Below, piece by piece: positions 1 to 11,354 of a stretch of DNA of 64,000 nt (positions within the stretch are counted from its first letter, which is position 1; every line of letters starts with the position of its first letter). The DNA comes from Ruminococcaceae bacterium AM07-15 (GTDB taxonomy: Bacteria > Bacillota > Clostridia > Oscillospirales > Butyricicoccaceae): the NCBI GenBank assembly GCA_003477405.1, contig QUDE01000008.1, forward strand, positions 62,001 through 126,000. Reading direction: 5' to 3'. Below the pieces are notes generated by a model, which worked only from the letters and a program-made list of their open reading frames with translations, ran no database searches and was not told the origin of the DNA. Made by a program: the position numbers and the translations under genes.

Positions 1-2886
<2,886 letters not shown>

Positions 2887-2897
<11 letters not shown>

Positions 2898-4218
2898 GAT
2901 GGGTTTTGTCCTGGCCGGAGAAACGGGTATACTGTCCCAGCCATTGCAATTCGATGGTGCATACCTCACCGTGGCGGTTCTTGGCGATGATACATTCCAC
3001 CACATTTTTCTTTTCGGTATCCGGGTTATAGTAGTCATCCCGGTACAGGAAAATAACGATATCGGCGTCCTGTTCGATGGCTCCCGATTCCCGCAGGTCG
3101 GAAAGCATGGGCCGTTTGTTGGGCCGCTGCTCCGGGCCGCGAGACAGCTGGGACAAACAGACCACCGGCACATTCAGCTCCCGAGCCATCACCTTCATGG
3201 AACGGGAGATCTCCGAGATCTGCTGCACCCGGTTTTCCGAACTTTTAGAGCCCTGCATCAACTGGAGATAGTCGATGACCACCAGCCCCAACCGGCTTCC
3301 CATCCGGCGGCACTTGGCCTTGATCTCCGACACCGTGATGGCCGAACTGTCTTCAATATAGATGTTGGTTTTGGAAAGCAGCGCGGAGGCGTGGGCGATT
3401 TTGTCCCAGTCGTTGTCGTCCAGAGTGCCCATGCGCAGTTTCCGGCTGTCCACCAGCGCCTCGCTGGAGATCATCCGGGTGGTCAGCTGTATATCGCTCA
3501 TTTCCAGCTGGAAAATGGCCACATCCTTCCCCGATTTCTGGGCCGCCGGCAACACCAGATTCAAAGCGAAGCTGGTTTTGCCCATGCCCGGACGGGCGGC
3601 AATCAAAATCAGGTCGGATTTGTTCAATCCGCCCAGGGCATTGTCCAGATCGGCAAAACCGGTGGGAATGCCCGGCAATTTTCCGGGATTGGCCGCCAGC
3701 TCATCCAGCTGGTCATACACATCCTTGATCACCGACTTGATATGCCGCAGGCCGTTGATCTCCCGCCCCTGACGGATGGCATAGATCTTCTGCTCGGCCA
3801 GTTCGGCAATGGTGCTGGCCGTCTCCTGCTCGTTGCGGGTCAGATCGAAGATCTCATTGCAGATCTGCTGAAGATCCCGCAGCATCTTCTTTTCCCGGAC
3901 GATCTTGGCATAATCCTCCACATTGGTGGAAGTGGGTGTCACATCAATCAGCTGCAGAAAATAGGCCCTGTCGGCTTTGTCCTTATAGCCCAGGGCCTTC
4001 ATTTCCTCCAGCACTGTCACTGGGTCGATCCGCTTTCCCCCAGTGAACATGCTGCTGATGGTATCGAAGATCATCCGATTGGTTTCAATATAAAAATCAT
4101 CGGGCTGGAGCAGTTCCACCACCTTTGGCACGCAGGTGGGATCAAACAAAATTGCTCCGATGACCGCCTGCTCGGCCTCCACACTGTGGGGGGTCTGCCG
4201 GGCCAGAAGTTCATCCAT
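2887..4218 (-). CDS. dnaB: Replicative DNA helicase DnaB
   Basis: Hexameric 5' to 3' helicase at the replication fork (DnaC in Bacillus naming). The 443 residues have the N-terminal DnaB domain (SVEAEQAVIGAIL), the RecA-like domain with Walker A ARPGMGKTS and Walker B VVIDYLQLM, and the conserved stretch around LSRGPEQRPNKRPMLSDLRESGAIEQ typical of the family. The ATG chosen has AGGGGG eight bases upstream; a TTG two codons earlier is possible. It sits 20 bases after rplI and overlaps tilS, so it is a middle gene of the gdpP operon. Length and motifs are ordinary. Confidence 0.97.
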
Positions 4219-4238
4219 GGTCAAAACCCCCTACTGCA

Positions 4239-4688
4239 TCAGTTCTGCTCTTCCACGACCACTTTCACTGTGCCCACCACTTCCGGGTAAAGCTTGACCT
4301 TCACCTGGTAGGTGCCGAAATTCTTGATGGTCTCTTCCAGCACGATCTTGTTCTTCTGGATTTCCACCTTGTGCTGGCGCTGCATCTCCTCGGCGATCTC
4401 CTTGGCGGTGACGCTGCCGAACAATCTGCCGCCGGCTCCCGATTTGGCCTTGATGTGCACCGGCATATCCTTCAGCTCTTCCGCCAGCTTCTGGGCGGCT
4501 TCTTTTTCCAGCTTCATCCGACGGGCAGCGGCCTCATCGGCGATCTTCTTGGCATTGAGCACATCGGCTGTGGCCGGGGCCGCCAGCTTCCGAGGCATCA
4601 GAAAGTTGCGGGCATAGCCGTCACTGGCTTCGATGATGTCGCCCTTTTTTCCCTGTCCCTTTACATCCTGCAGCAAAATCAATTTCAT
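4239..4688 (-). CDS. rplI: 50S ribosomal protein L9
   Basis: Large-subunit protein at the base of the L1 stalk. 149 residues, the normal bL9 size, with the N-terminal signature [17 protein letters not shown], the long connecting helix rich in Lys/Glu/Ala and the C-terminal RNA-binding domain. Two ATGs lie six bases apart; the second is preferred because GGGAG lies nine bases before it and because bL9 proteins begin MKLIL. The order gdpP-rplI-dnaB is conserved in Firmicutes. The 79-base gap after gdpP contains a hairpin with arms GGAAGAG and CTCTTCC (4724-4751) without a U tract, so it is not an obvious terminator. Confidence 0.97.
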   Translation of the reverse strand: MKLILLQDVKGQGKKGDIIEASDGYARNFLMPRKLAAPATADVLNAKKIADEAAARRMKLEKEAAQKLAEELKDMPVHIKAKSGAGGRLFGSVTAKEIAEEMQRQHKVEIQKNKIVLEETIKNFGTYQVKVKLYPEVVGTVKVVVEEQN

Positions 4689-4767
4689 GGTCATTCACTC
4701 CCATCTCCGCGCGTACACAGGATGGAAGAGTCCCGCGCGGCAGGCTCTTCCCGCTCTGCTTCAAAAA

Positions 4768-6801
4768 TCAGGCCGACGGGGCGTTGGAACTGTTTTCCCC
4801 ATCCTCCTGGTCTCCAGCCAGATATTCCTCAATGGCCGCCCGCAGCCGGGCTGCCACCTCTCCCACATCGGCGTCCTGGAACTGAGCGCCCGCCATGGTC
4901 AGGCTGCCGCCTCCTCCCAGTTTCTCCAGCACCACCTGCACATTCATCTTCCCATAGGAGCGGGCCGAAATAGCCACATCGTTCTCATGCTCCCGGAAGA
5001 CCACAAAGGATGCCTTGATGTCGTTGATGTTGATCAGCTCGTCGGCGGCCTGGGATGCGGTGGCCCGTTCGGTATCTTCGTCCATCACCGAAATGGAAAC
5101 CCCCGGATAGGGCTGCTCGGCGTTGCTGATGATCTGGTATTTTTTGATGTAGGAATCGAAATTGTTGTTGAACAGGCGGCGGACTTCCACCGTATCGGCG
5201 CCGCACTGTTTCAGATAGGCGGCGGCCTCGAAGGTACGCACGCCGGTTTTGACGGTAAAGCTCTTGGTATCCAGGAAAATACCGGACAAGAGCGCCTCGG
5301 CCTCCTCTTTTTTCAGATCCTGGGAACTGGTGAGGATGTACTGCAAAAGCTCTGTAACCAGCTCACTGGTGGAGCTGGCATAGGGCTCATGGAGGCTGAT
5401 AACATAGTTCTCAATATAGCTGGCCGCTCGCCGGTGATGGTCGATGACCGCCACCCGCTGAATGGTCTGAAGCACCTCGGGATAATCCACAAAATCCGGC
5501 CGGTTGGTGTCCACCACAATGAGCAGCGAATTGGAATCGGCGATAAAGATGGCATCGTCCGGCTTGATAAAGGATTCCCGGTATTCCTCCAGCCCGGCCA
5601 GTTTGTCGATCAGGTCTTTGGCCGAAGTGCGTTCGCTGTTGACGATAAAATAGGGCTTCTTGCCGCACTTGCGCACGGCGGCACAGATGCCGGCCGCAGC
5701 CCCCACCGCATCCAGGTCGGAAAGCTGGTGGCCCATGATAAATACATAGGAGGAATCCCTGATGTACTGGCGCAGGGAATTGGCCACCACACGGGATTTG
5801 ACCTTGGTGCGTTTTTCCACTTCCTTGGCGTGACCGCCATAGAACTCAAAAGCATATTTGCTCTTGATGACCACCTGGTCGCCGCCCCGGGCCAAAGCGG
5901 TATCCGCTGCCAGACGGGCATATTGATACAGCTCGTTCAGATCGGTATCGCCCTTGCCGATGCCCATGGAAATGGTGGCGCTGATACCGGTGCTGCTTTT
6001 GATTTCCCGGACTTTGTCCAGCAGATCAAACTTCCGCTCCACAAACTCCAGCAGATCTTTCTGTTCAAACAAAAACAGGTATTTGTCCCGGTCCAGCCGC
6101 CGCACCACGCCGTGCACCGGCTCGGCCCAGTTGCTGATCTCCTCATCCACCTGGGCGGTGAGTTTGGATTTTTCGCTTTCCGAAACCCCTTTGATCAGCT
6201 CTTCATAGCTGTCCAGCACCAAAATGGAAAGCACCGGACGGGTGCGCTCGTATTTGGTGCGCAGTTCGCTATAATCGGTCACATCCACCCAGTACATGGT
6301 GACCAGCAGCGCGCTGGAAGCGTCTTTTCCCGAGCGGACGATGTTGCCGTATACATCGAATTTCCGGCCGTTTACCGCCACTTCATAGGGACACTTGCTC
6401 CGCCCCTCCATGATCCAGCGAGTGTCAAAACCTTCGATCACATCGGTGATGTGCAGATTGAACATCCGCTCATGGGCGCCGGTGATCTCATAAAAGCTGT
6501 CATTGCTCCATACCACTTCCCCGGTATCCATGCGGAGGATGGCGGTGGGCAGCGGAAAATTCATCAGGGAATTTTTCGATGCGTCATCCACCTGGAACAA
6601 AAGCGTTTCCACTGTCCGGCGAATATCGGCCCGCCGCCGTTTGGCCCGGGCCCGGTAGACGATATAAAGCACCACCACAACGGCCAGCTCACCCAAAGCC
6701 AGCCAGATGTTGGTGAATGCTGATATGGCGCAGAACACCAGAAGCAGTGCAAAGGCCAGCCGGGTTCCCGACTCCATCATGCGGGCGATCAATTTCTCCA
6801 T
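4768..6801 (-). CDS. gdpP: Cyclic-di-AMP phosphodiesterase GdpP
   Basis: Membrane phosphodiesterase that hydrolyses c-di-AMP and so adjusts osmolyte and potassium balance and cell-wall stress resistance. The 677 residues show two N-terminal membrane helices, a PAS-like segment, a degenerate GGDEF domain (the signature is RRLDRDKYLFLF, so not a cyclase), and the catalytic DHH domain with HQLSDLDAVGAA, VDTNRP and IDHHRR, followed by DHHA1 with KLGGGGSLTMAG. The start ATG follows GGGGGTGCCCC. It is the first gene of its operon, preceded by an extended -10 promoter. The name yybT is used for the Bacillus orthologue. Confidence 0.95.
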   Translation of the reverse strand: MEKLIARMMESGTRLAFALLLVFCAISAFTNIWLALGELAVVVVLYIVYRARAKRRRADIRRTVETLLFQVDDASKNSLMNFPLPTAILRMDTGEVVWSNDSFYEITGAHERMFNLHITDVIEGFDTRWIMEGRSKCPYEVAVNGRKFDVYGNIVRSGKDASSALLVTMYWVDVTDYSELRTKYERTRPVLSILVLDSYEELIKGVSESEKSKLTAQVDEEISNWAEPVHGVVRRLDRDKYLFLFEQKDLLEFVERKFDLLDKVREIKSSTGISATISMGIGKGDTDLNELYQYARLAADTALARGGDQVVIKSKYAFEFYGGHAKEVEKRTKVKSRVVANSLRQYIRDSSYVFIMGHQLSDLDAVGAAAGICAAVRKCGKKPYFIVNSERTSAKDLIDKLAGLEEYRESFIKPDDAIFIADSNSLLIVVDTNRPDFVDYPEVLQTIQRVAVIDHHRRAASYIENYVISLHEPYASSTSELVTELLQYILTSSQDLKKEEAEALLSGIFLDTKSFTVKTGVRTFEAAAYLKQCGADTVEVRRLFNNNFDSYIKKYQIISNAEQPYPGVSISVMDEDTERATASQAADELININDIKASFVVFREHENDVAISARSYGKMNVQVVLEKLGGGGSLTMAGAQFQDADVGEVAARLRAAIEEYLAGDQEDGENSSNAPSA

Positions 6802-6860
6802 GGGGCACCCCCTTTCCCTTCTTCAGAGCCTGCTGCCCCAAAGACGAAATAATTAAAAAT

Positions 6861-6889
6861 AGTATACCAAAAAAGCCCTCATCATGCAA
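6861..6889 (-). promoter_or_regulatory. Sigma-A promoter of the gdpP-rplI-dnaB-tilS/hprT-ftsH operon
   Basis: TTGCAT, a 17-base spacer and TATACT, with TGG before the -10 giving an extended -10 element. It lies 60 bases upstream of gdpP with nothing else between. Confidence 0.75.
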
Positions 6890-6945
6890 GGCATCTTGCC
6901 CGCAGGAAGGAGCCTTCTTCTGGAAATGCAAAAAGCGGGGAAAGG

Positions 6946-6976
6946 AAAAGAGACGGGAGCGATCCCGTCTCTTTTT
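6946..6976. terminator. Terminator after rplL (bidirectional form)
   Basis: Perfect arms GAGACGGGA and TCCCGTCTC with a four-base loop, flanked by A4 and T5, so it can work on either strand. On the minus strand it lies 20 bases after the rplL stop and separates the ribosomal operon from gdpP. Confidence 0.85.
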
Positions 6977-6995
6977 AATACGATGGAAAAACAGC

Positions 6996-7376
6996 TTACT
7001 TCAGCTCGACCTTGGCGCCGGCGTCTTCCAGCTTCTTCTTCATCTCTTCGGCTTCGTCCTTGCCAACGCCTTCCTTGATGGCCTTGGGAGCGTTGTCGAC
7101 CAGCTCCTTGGCTTCCTTCAGGCCCAGGCCGGTGATCTCCTTGACGATCTTGATGACGCCCATCTTGGAAGCGCCAACTTCAGCCAGAACCACATCGAAC
7201 TCGCTCTTCTCGTCAGCGGCAGCACCAGCAGCAGCGCCAGCAGCAGGAGCAGCGGCAACAGCAGCGGCGGCGGAAACGCCAAACTCTTCTTCCAGGGCAT
7301 GTACCAGTTCGCTCAGCTCCAGAACGGAGAGAACTTTCACTTCTTCAATCAGCTGTGCAATCTTTTCGCTTGCCAT
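6996..7376 (-). CDS. rplL: 50S ribosomal protein L7/L12
   Basis: Stalk protein that recruits translation factors; present in several copies per ribosome. 126 residues: N-terminal dimerisation helices ([13 protein letters not shown]), the Ala/Gly-rich hinge, and the conserved C-terminal domain ([28 protein letters not shown]). GGAGG lies nine bases before the ATG. It follows rplJ by 36 bases and is the last gene of that transcript. In most Firmicutes rpoB comes next; here a strong terminator and gdpP come instead. Confidence 0.98.
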   Translation of the reverse strand: MASEKIAQLIEEVKVLSVLELSELVHALEEEFGVSAAAAVAAAPAAGAAAGAAADEKSEFDVVLAEVGASKMGVIKIVKEITGLGLKEAKELVDNAPKAIKEGVGKDEAEEMKKKLEDAGAKVELK

Positions 7377-7412
7377 TATAGTGTACCTCCAATTAGTTTT
7401 TAATGAAAATGA

Positions 7413-7955
7413 TTAAGCCTGTGTTTCGGCTTCGGCAGCGGGAGCAGCCTCTCCGCCTTCGCTCTTCTTGTCGGCCACGGCCTGCAGAACCCGGGCCAGG
7501 GCGGCCACAGGAGCCATCATGGTGCCCAGCACAGTGGACAGCAGGATATCCTTCGGCGGGATGGCAGCCAGGGACTCAACGGTGGCAACATCCACCACTT
7601 TGCCCTCCAGGAAGCCGGCCTTGATGTTGAAATACTTGTCGTGGCTCTTGGCAAACTCGGCCAGCAGACGGGCAGGAGCAGTGGGATCGTCCATGCTCAC
7701 AGCCATGGCAGTTGTGCCATGGAGCACGCCGTCCAGCTCTTCAAAGCCGATCTGGTTGGCAGCAAAGCGTACCAGGGTGTTTTTCACGACGGTATATTCC
7801 ACATTGGCTTTTCTCAGCTCACTGCGCAGCTTGGTATCTTCTTCAACAGTGATGCCTTTATAGTCCACCAGTACACCGGATGTGGCGCTCTTCATCTTTT
7901 CAGCGAGCTGGGCCACCATGGCCTGCTTCTCGCTCAGAACCTTTGCGTTCGGCAC
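7413..7955 (-). CDS. rplJ: 50S ribosomal protein L10
   Basis: Anchors L7/L12 dimers on the ribosome and, with them, represses its own mRNA through the leader. 180 residues starting MPNAKVLSEKQ, the usual clostridial N-terminus. Two GTGs are in frame; the downstream one is chosen because GGAGG ends eight bases before it and the protein start then matches the family. The C-terminal tail is Ala/Glu-rich and binds L7/L12. The upstream region holds a recognisable L10 leader and a consensus promoter. Confidence 0.96.
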   Translation of the reverse strand: MPNAKVLSEKQAMVAQLAEKMKSATSGVLVDYKGITVEEDTKLRSELRKANVEYTVVKNTLVRFAANQIGFEELDGVLHGTTAMAVSMDDPTAPARLLAEFAKSHDKYFNIKAGFLEGKVVDVATVESLAAIPPKDILLSTVLGTMMAPVAALARVLQAVADKKSEGGEAAPAAEAETQA

Positions 7956-7965
7956 TGTTTTCACC

Positions 7966-8104
7966 TCCGTTTAGAATAAGTGCCCTCACATCCAAAGGAC
8001 ATGAGGGCACAGTAAATCCATACTATAAAATGGAACAATGCATCCTCGGCAGGCGGCACAGAGCCGTTGGGAACCGCAGTTCACCTGCTGTCTTTGGAAT
8101 GAGC
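7966..8104 (-). ncRNA. Ribosomal protein L10 leader (autoregulatory 5' UTR of rplJ-rplL)
   Basis: About 140 nucleotides between the promoter and rplJ. On the minus strand it contains the L10-leader hallmark segments CCAAAGACAGCAGGTG and GCCTGCCGAGG, which pair to form the L10(L12)-binding region, and then a strong hairpin with arms GTGCCCTCA and TGAGGGCAC just upstream of the ribosome site. The known role in Bacteria is repression of rplJL by the L10-L12 complex; the second hairpin could sequester or expose the start region, which is inference. Confidence 0.8.
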
Positions 8105-8110
8105 GCTATT

Positions 8111-8139
8111 ATTTTATCAACAAACCAATGGTTTGTCAA
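8111..8139 (-). promoter_or_regulatory. Consensus promoter of rplJ-rplL with an internal palindrome
   Basis: TTGACA, 17 bases, TAAAAT, with TGA before the -10. The spacer contains a 15-bp palindrome (8121-8135; arms CAAACCA and TGGTTTG) that touches the -35 element. Confidence 0.85.
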
Positions 8140-8160
8140 GAAAGAACAGGAAAAACCTGA

Positions 8161-8856
8161 TTAGTCGGTCAGACGAGCCTGGTTGATCTTGATGCCAGGG
8201 CCCATGGTGGCAGCCACCACGCAGGAGCGGATGTACTGTCCCTTGGCCGCGGCGGGCTTCGCCTTGACGATGGCACCCAGCAGGGCGTTGAAGTTCTCGG
8301 TCAGCTTTTCAGTGCCGAAGGAGACCTTGCCCAGGGGGCAGTGGATGATGTTGGTCTTGTCCAGGCGGTACTCGATACGGCCGGCCTTGGACTCGTTGAT
8401 GGCCTTGGTCACATCCATGGTGACGGTGCCGGCCTTGGGGTTGGGCATCAGGCCCTTGGGGCCCAGCACTTTACCCAGACGGCCAACCACGCCCATCATG
8501 TCGGGAGTGGCGATGACCACATCGAAATCAAAGAAGTTCTCGCCGGTGATGCGGGCCACCAGATCTTCAGCGCCCACATAATCGGCTCCGGCGGCCTCGG
8601 CCTCCTTGGCCTTGTCGCCCTTGGCGAACACCAGCACACGGACTTTCTTGCCGGTGCCGTGAGGCAGCACGATGGCGCCTCTCACCTGCTGATCAGCATG
8701 ACGGGAGTCAACGCCCAGCTTCACATGGACTTCCACAGTCTCGTCAAACTTGGCCTTGGCCGTCTTTATCACGGTATCCAGCGCTTCGGCGGGATCGTAC
8801 AGCTTGGCGCGATCCACCAGCTTGGCGCTTTCTACATATTTCTTACCTCTGCGCAC
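8161..8856 (-). CDS. rplA: 50S ribosomal protein L1
   Basis: Forms the mobile L1 stalk of the large subunit. 231 residues, normal length, starting [15 protein letters not shown] and containing the conserved L1 segments ([22 protein letters not shown] and [13 protein letters not shown]). The start is GTG with AGGAGG eight bases upstream. It follows rplK by 72 bases. The gene ends only about 20 bases before the rplJ promoter, with just a weak hairpin (CAGG-TTTTT-CCTG) between, so some read-through into rplJ is possible. Confidence 0.98.
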   Translation of the reverse strand: MRRGKKYVESAKLVDRAKLYDPAEALDTVIKTAKAKFDETVEVHVKLGVDSRHADQQVRGAIVLPHGTGKKVRVLVFAKGDKAKEAEAAGADYVGAEDLVARITGENFFDFDVVIATPDMMGVVGRLGKVLGPKGLMPNPKAGTVTMDVTKAINESKAGRIEYRLDKTNIIHCPLGKVSFGTEKLTENFNALLGAIVKAKPAAAKGQYIRSCVVAATMGPGIKINQARLTD

Positions 8857-8928
8857 TTTTTAATCCTCCTAGTTTGTGGTATTTCGGAATCATCCTCCCA
8901 CGCCGCGGATTTTCCGCGGGGGCGTCTC

Positions 8929-9354
8929 TTACTCTTCGATGGTGACGCCCATAGAACGCGCTGTACCGGCGATCATGCTCATGGCGCTTTCCACGCTGGA
9001 AGCATTCAGATCGGGCATTTTCAGCTCGGCGATCTTGCGCAGTTCTTCCTTCGGCAGCTTGGCCACCTTGTTCTTGTTGGGCTCGCCGCTGCCGCTCTCC
9101 AGCTTGCAAGCCTTCTTGATCAGAACGGCTGCAGGGGGAGTCTTTGTGATAAACGAGAAAGAACGGTCGGCATAAACGGTGATAACAACAGGGATCACCA
9201 GATCGCCGTCATTCTTTGTACGCTCGTTGAATTCCTTTGTAAACGCCATGATGTTGACGCCGTGCTGACCCAGGGCAGGACCTACCGGGGGAGCCGGAGT
9301 TGCCTTGCCTGCGGGGATCTGCAGTTTAATCAAACCTACTACTTTCTGTGCCAC
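8929..9354 (-). CDS. rplK: 50S ribosomal protein L11
   Basis: Part of the GTPase-associated centre and the thiostrepton-binding site. 141 residues; the N-terminal domain has [21 protein letters not shown] and the C-terminal rRNA-binding domain has [24 protein letters not shown]. The start is GTG with GGAGGTG upstream. A terminator-like hairpin lies between nusG and this gene; no convincing separate promoter was found for rplK-rplA, so the pair probably relies on partial read-through. Confidence 0.98.
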   Translation of the reverse strand: MAQKVVGLIKLQIPAGKATPAPPVGPALGQHGVNIMAFTKEFNERTKNDGDLVIPVVITVYADRSFSFITKTPPAAVLIKKACKLESGSGEPNKNKVAKLPKEELRKIAELKMPDLNASSVESAMSMIAGTARSMGVTIEE

Positions 9355-9440
9355 TTTCGTTGCACCTCCTTAGCAAAAATGTGGTAAAATTGGACGCTTG
9401 GGCGCCCTCCCACCCGGAAACGAACCATCGCCTCCGGTAT

Positions 9441-9465
9441 CAAAAACCAGCCAGCTGGTTTTTGG
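9441..9465 (-). terminator. Terminator-like hairpin between nusG and rplK
   Basis: Arms AAAAACCAGC and GCTGGTTTTT with a two-base loop, directly after the nusG stop on the minus strand. The T run is part of the stem and is followed by GATACC, so termination is probably incomplete. Confidence 0.5.
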
Positions 9466-9467
9466 AG

Positions 9468-9992
9468 CTATTTTTCCATGGAAGCCACCTGGTTGAACTT
9501 CAGTTCCACCGGTGTCTCCCTTCCCAGCATGGAGACCATAACGGTCACCAGCTGATCCTGCAGCGCAATCTCCTTGACGATGCCAACGAACCCTTCCAGC
9601 GGCCCGTCGATGATCTTGACGCTGTCGCCCACCTGATAGGAAAGCCGGACTTCCCGCTTTTCCACGCCCAGGGCTGCCACCTCGTCCTCGGTGAGAGGAA
9701 CGGGCTTGGAGCCAGGACCCACAAAGCTTGTGACGCCGCGGGTATTGCGGACCACATACCAGCTTTCATCGGTCATGAGCATTTTGATGAGCACATAGCC
9801 GGGGAACATCTTCCGCTCCACTTCTTTTTTGCCTGTGTCCCGGATCTCGGTCACGGTTTCCATAGGCACGCGGATATCGAAGATCAGATGGCCCAGCTTG
9901 CGGTTTTCCACTGTTTTTTGAATCGTGGCGGCCACTTTGTTTTCGTAGCCGGAGTATGTGTGAATCACATACCACTTGGCATTTTCAGACAT
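9468..9992 (-). CDS. nusG: Transcription elongation/termination factor NusG
   Basis: Binds RNA polymerase and couples it to ribosome or Rho. 174 residues with the N-terminal NGN domain (AKWYVIHTYSGYENKVAATI) and the C-terminal KOW domain (VGDSVKIIDGPLEGFVGIV). ATG start with GGGAG six bases upstream. It follows secE by 31 bases, the standard secE-nusG pairing. Confidence 0.98.
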   Translation of the reverse strand: MSENAKWYVIHTYSGYENKVAATIQKTVENRKLGHLIFDIRVPMETVTEIRDTGKKEVERKMFPGYVLIKMLMTDESWYVVRNTRGVTSFVGPGSKPVPLTEDEVAALGVEKREVRLSYQVGDSVKIIDGPLEGFVGIVKEIALQDQLVTVMVSMLGRETPVELKFNQVASMEK

Positions 9993-10023
9993 AAGACGCT
10001 CCCACCTGCCGAACCAATGGATT

Positions 10024-10296
10024 TTACAGGATGCCTACCAGCAGATCGCGGATGGTGGCAAAAGCGATGTCCAGCACCCACACAAAAACACCTACCAGCA
10101 GAATGCAGAGGATGACCACCCAGGTGTTGTTGACCACCTGTTTGCCAGTGGGCCAGACCACTTTTTTCCCTTCGCTCACCAGCTCGCGGAACCATTTGGC
10201 GATCCGCTTGCCAGCGCGGGAGAAAATGTTGCCCTGTTTCTGCTTTTTCTTGCCGGCGCTCTTCTGGGTGTCCAGGTTCTTGTTTTCTTCAGCCAT
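10024..10296 (-). CDS. secE: Preprotein translocase subunit SecE
   Basis: Small essential membrane subunit of the SecYEG channel. 90 residues: a Lys-rich cytoplasmic N-terminus, the amphipathic segment FRELVSEGKKVVWPTGKQV typical of SecE and a single C-terminal membrane helix. GGAGGTG lies seven bases before the ATG. It sits between rpmG and nusG as in most Firmicutes. Confidence 0.96.
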   Translation of the reverse strand: MAEENKNLDTQKSAGKKKQKQGNIFSRAGKRIAKWFRELVSEGKKVVWPTGKQVVNNTWVVILCILLVGVFVWVLDIAFATIRDLLVGIL

Positions 10297-10323
10297 GAAG
10301 CTGCACCTCCATCCTTTTGCGGC

Positions 10324-10473
10324 CTATCTGGTTTCCCGGTGTAAGGTGTGCTTCTTGCAGAAGGGGCAATACTTCTTCATTTCCAGACGATCCGGATCGT
10401 TCTTCTTGTTCTTTTTCGAATCGTAGTTTCTCTGCTTGCATTCCGTACACGCCAGTGTTACCTTAACGCGCAT
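10324..10473 (-). CDS. rpmG: 50S ribosomal protein L33
   Basis: 49 residues, full length for bL33. It has two CxxC zinc-binding pairs ([10 protein letters not shown] and CPFCKKHT), so this is the zinc-containing form. The ATG is set by GGAGGTG six bases upstream; the open frame continues further upstream but has no supported start there. It is the first gene of the rpmG-secE-nusG transcript and is preceded by a structured leader in which CGGGGT (on the minus strand, about 10546-10541) can pair with ACCCCG (about 10514-10509). Confidence 0.96.
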   Translation of the reverse strand: MRVKVTLACTECKQRNYDSKKNKKNDPDRLEMKKYCPFCKKHTLHRETR

Positions 10474-10558
10474 TTGCGGCACCTCCTTAAATAAATTGCC
10501 TCCCTTTTCGGGGTTTACGCCTGCAAGGCATAAAAAAAAGACCCCGACAGGTGTTCCT

Positions 10559-10587
10559 ATAATACCATGCCCTGCGGAAAAGGTCAA
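10559..10587 (-). promoter_or_regulatory. Proximal promoter of rpmG-secE-nusG
   Basis: TTGACC, 17 bases, TATTAT with TGG before the -10. It leaves a leader of about 80 bases before rpmG. Confidence 0.75.
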
Positions 10588-10623
10588 GCTTTTTTTCTCT
10601 GTTTCTCATCTTCTCCAGATACA

Positions 10624-10658
10624 GCAAAAGCGCACGGGGGGAAGCCGTGCGCTTTTGC
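10624..10658. terminator. Strong hairpin between the two rpmG promoters
   Basis: Arms GCAAAAGCGCACGG and CCGTGCGCTTTTGC, 14 bp perfect. The T run is short (TTTTGC), so termination may be partial. On the minus strand it is about 60 bases downstream of the distal promoter, which could make it the end of a short RNA or an attenuator. Confidence 0.5.
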
Positions 10659-10719
10659 CTGAAAAGGGAAGATGTTGGTAATGATAGACCGGTGGTTTGT
10701 GTCCCGGGCTTTCATTGCT

Positions 10720-10752
10720 TTAGAGTATACTCTAAGGCCCTCTTTTTGTCAA
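10720..10752 (-). promoter_or_regulatory. Distal minus-strand promoter with a palindromic -10 region
   Basis: TTGACA (perfect -35), 17 bases, TATACT. The -10 sits inside a perfect 16-bp palindrome TTAGAGTATACTCTAA (10720-10735), which looks like an operator. The transcript would meet the 10624-10658 hairpin and then rpmG. Confidence 0.7.
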
Positions 10753-10934
10753 TCCGGTTCTTTAAAATTTTATATTTATTTCAATATTTTAATTTTTTCA
10801 CCCACTTTGTTCATTGTGTTATATATGACACATTTCACCTGGAAACCCAGGAGGGTGTATGATATGATAAATGTGATTTTGAATTTTTCTCCCCTTCCCG
10901 CAGGAAGGGGAAGAGACGAGGAGGCATTGCTGCT
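10753..10934 (+). other. AT-rich intergenic region upstream of ruvX
   Basis: No gene seen. The stretch is much more AT-rich than its surroundings. A possible weak promoter for ruvX is TTCACC, 18 bases, TATGAT near 10834-10863. A hairpin with arms CCCCTTCC and GGAAGGGG (about 10892-10911) lies in the leader, followed by the AGGAGG of ruvX. Confidence 0.4.
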
Positions 10935-11354
10935 ATGATTATGGCCTTGGACCTGGGGGACACCCGCACCGGCGTGGCCTTTTCCGACGCCACCGAGCTT
11001 TTGGCCGGGCGGGCTTACAGCATCACTGAATATCACAAGGACCGGCTGCTGGAAACCCTGTGCCAGACCATCGCCCAGGAAAAGCCCCGGCTGGTTTTGG
11101 TGGGGCTGCCCACCAATATGGACGGCACCCAGGGAGAACGGGCACAGAGCAGCCAGGAATTTGCCCGCCGTCTGGAAGAAAAATGCCAGGTGCCGGTAAA
11201 GCTGTGGGATGAGCGAATGACTTCGGTGATGGCCAACCGCATTCTCAGCGATGCGGGAAAAAAGCGGAAAAAGCAGCGTCAGCGTGTGGATGCCGTGGCT
11301 GCTTCCCTGATTCTGCAAAGTTTTCTGGACGCAGGCCCATCCCAAAAAATTTAG
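10935..11354 (+). CDS. ruvX: RuvX/YqgF family pre-16S rRNA nuclease
   Basis: RNase H-fold nuclease implicated in final maturation of 16S rRNA 5' ends. 139 residues with the first catalytic motif ALDLGDTRTGVAFSD, the middle motif VLVGLPTNMDGTQG, the segment LWDERMTSVMA and the C-terminal acidic DAVAASLIL. AGGAGG lies about ten bases before ATG; an ATG two codons on is the alternative. It is a single-gene unit that converges with the TauE-like pair; the stop codons overlap by four bases. Confidence 0.92.
   Translation: MIMALDLGDTRTGVAFSDATELLAGRAYSITEYHKDRLLETLCQTIAQEKPRLVLVGLPTNMDGTQGERAQSSQEFARRLEEKCQVPVKLWDERMTSVMANRILSDAGKKRKKQRQRVDAVAASLILQSFLDAGPSQKI

Noticed and set aside
4724..4751. 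Terminator between gdpP and rplI
   Set aside because: A hairpin is present but no U run follows, and the gene order is a conserved operon.
10474..10934. tRNA gene between rpmG and ruvX
   Set aside because: No cloverleaf or TTCGA-type T-loop was found; the hairpins there are simple stems.
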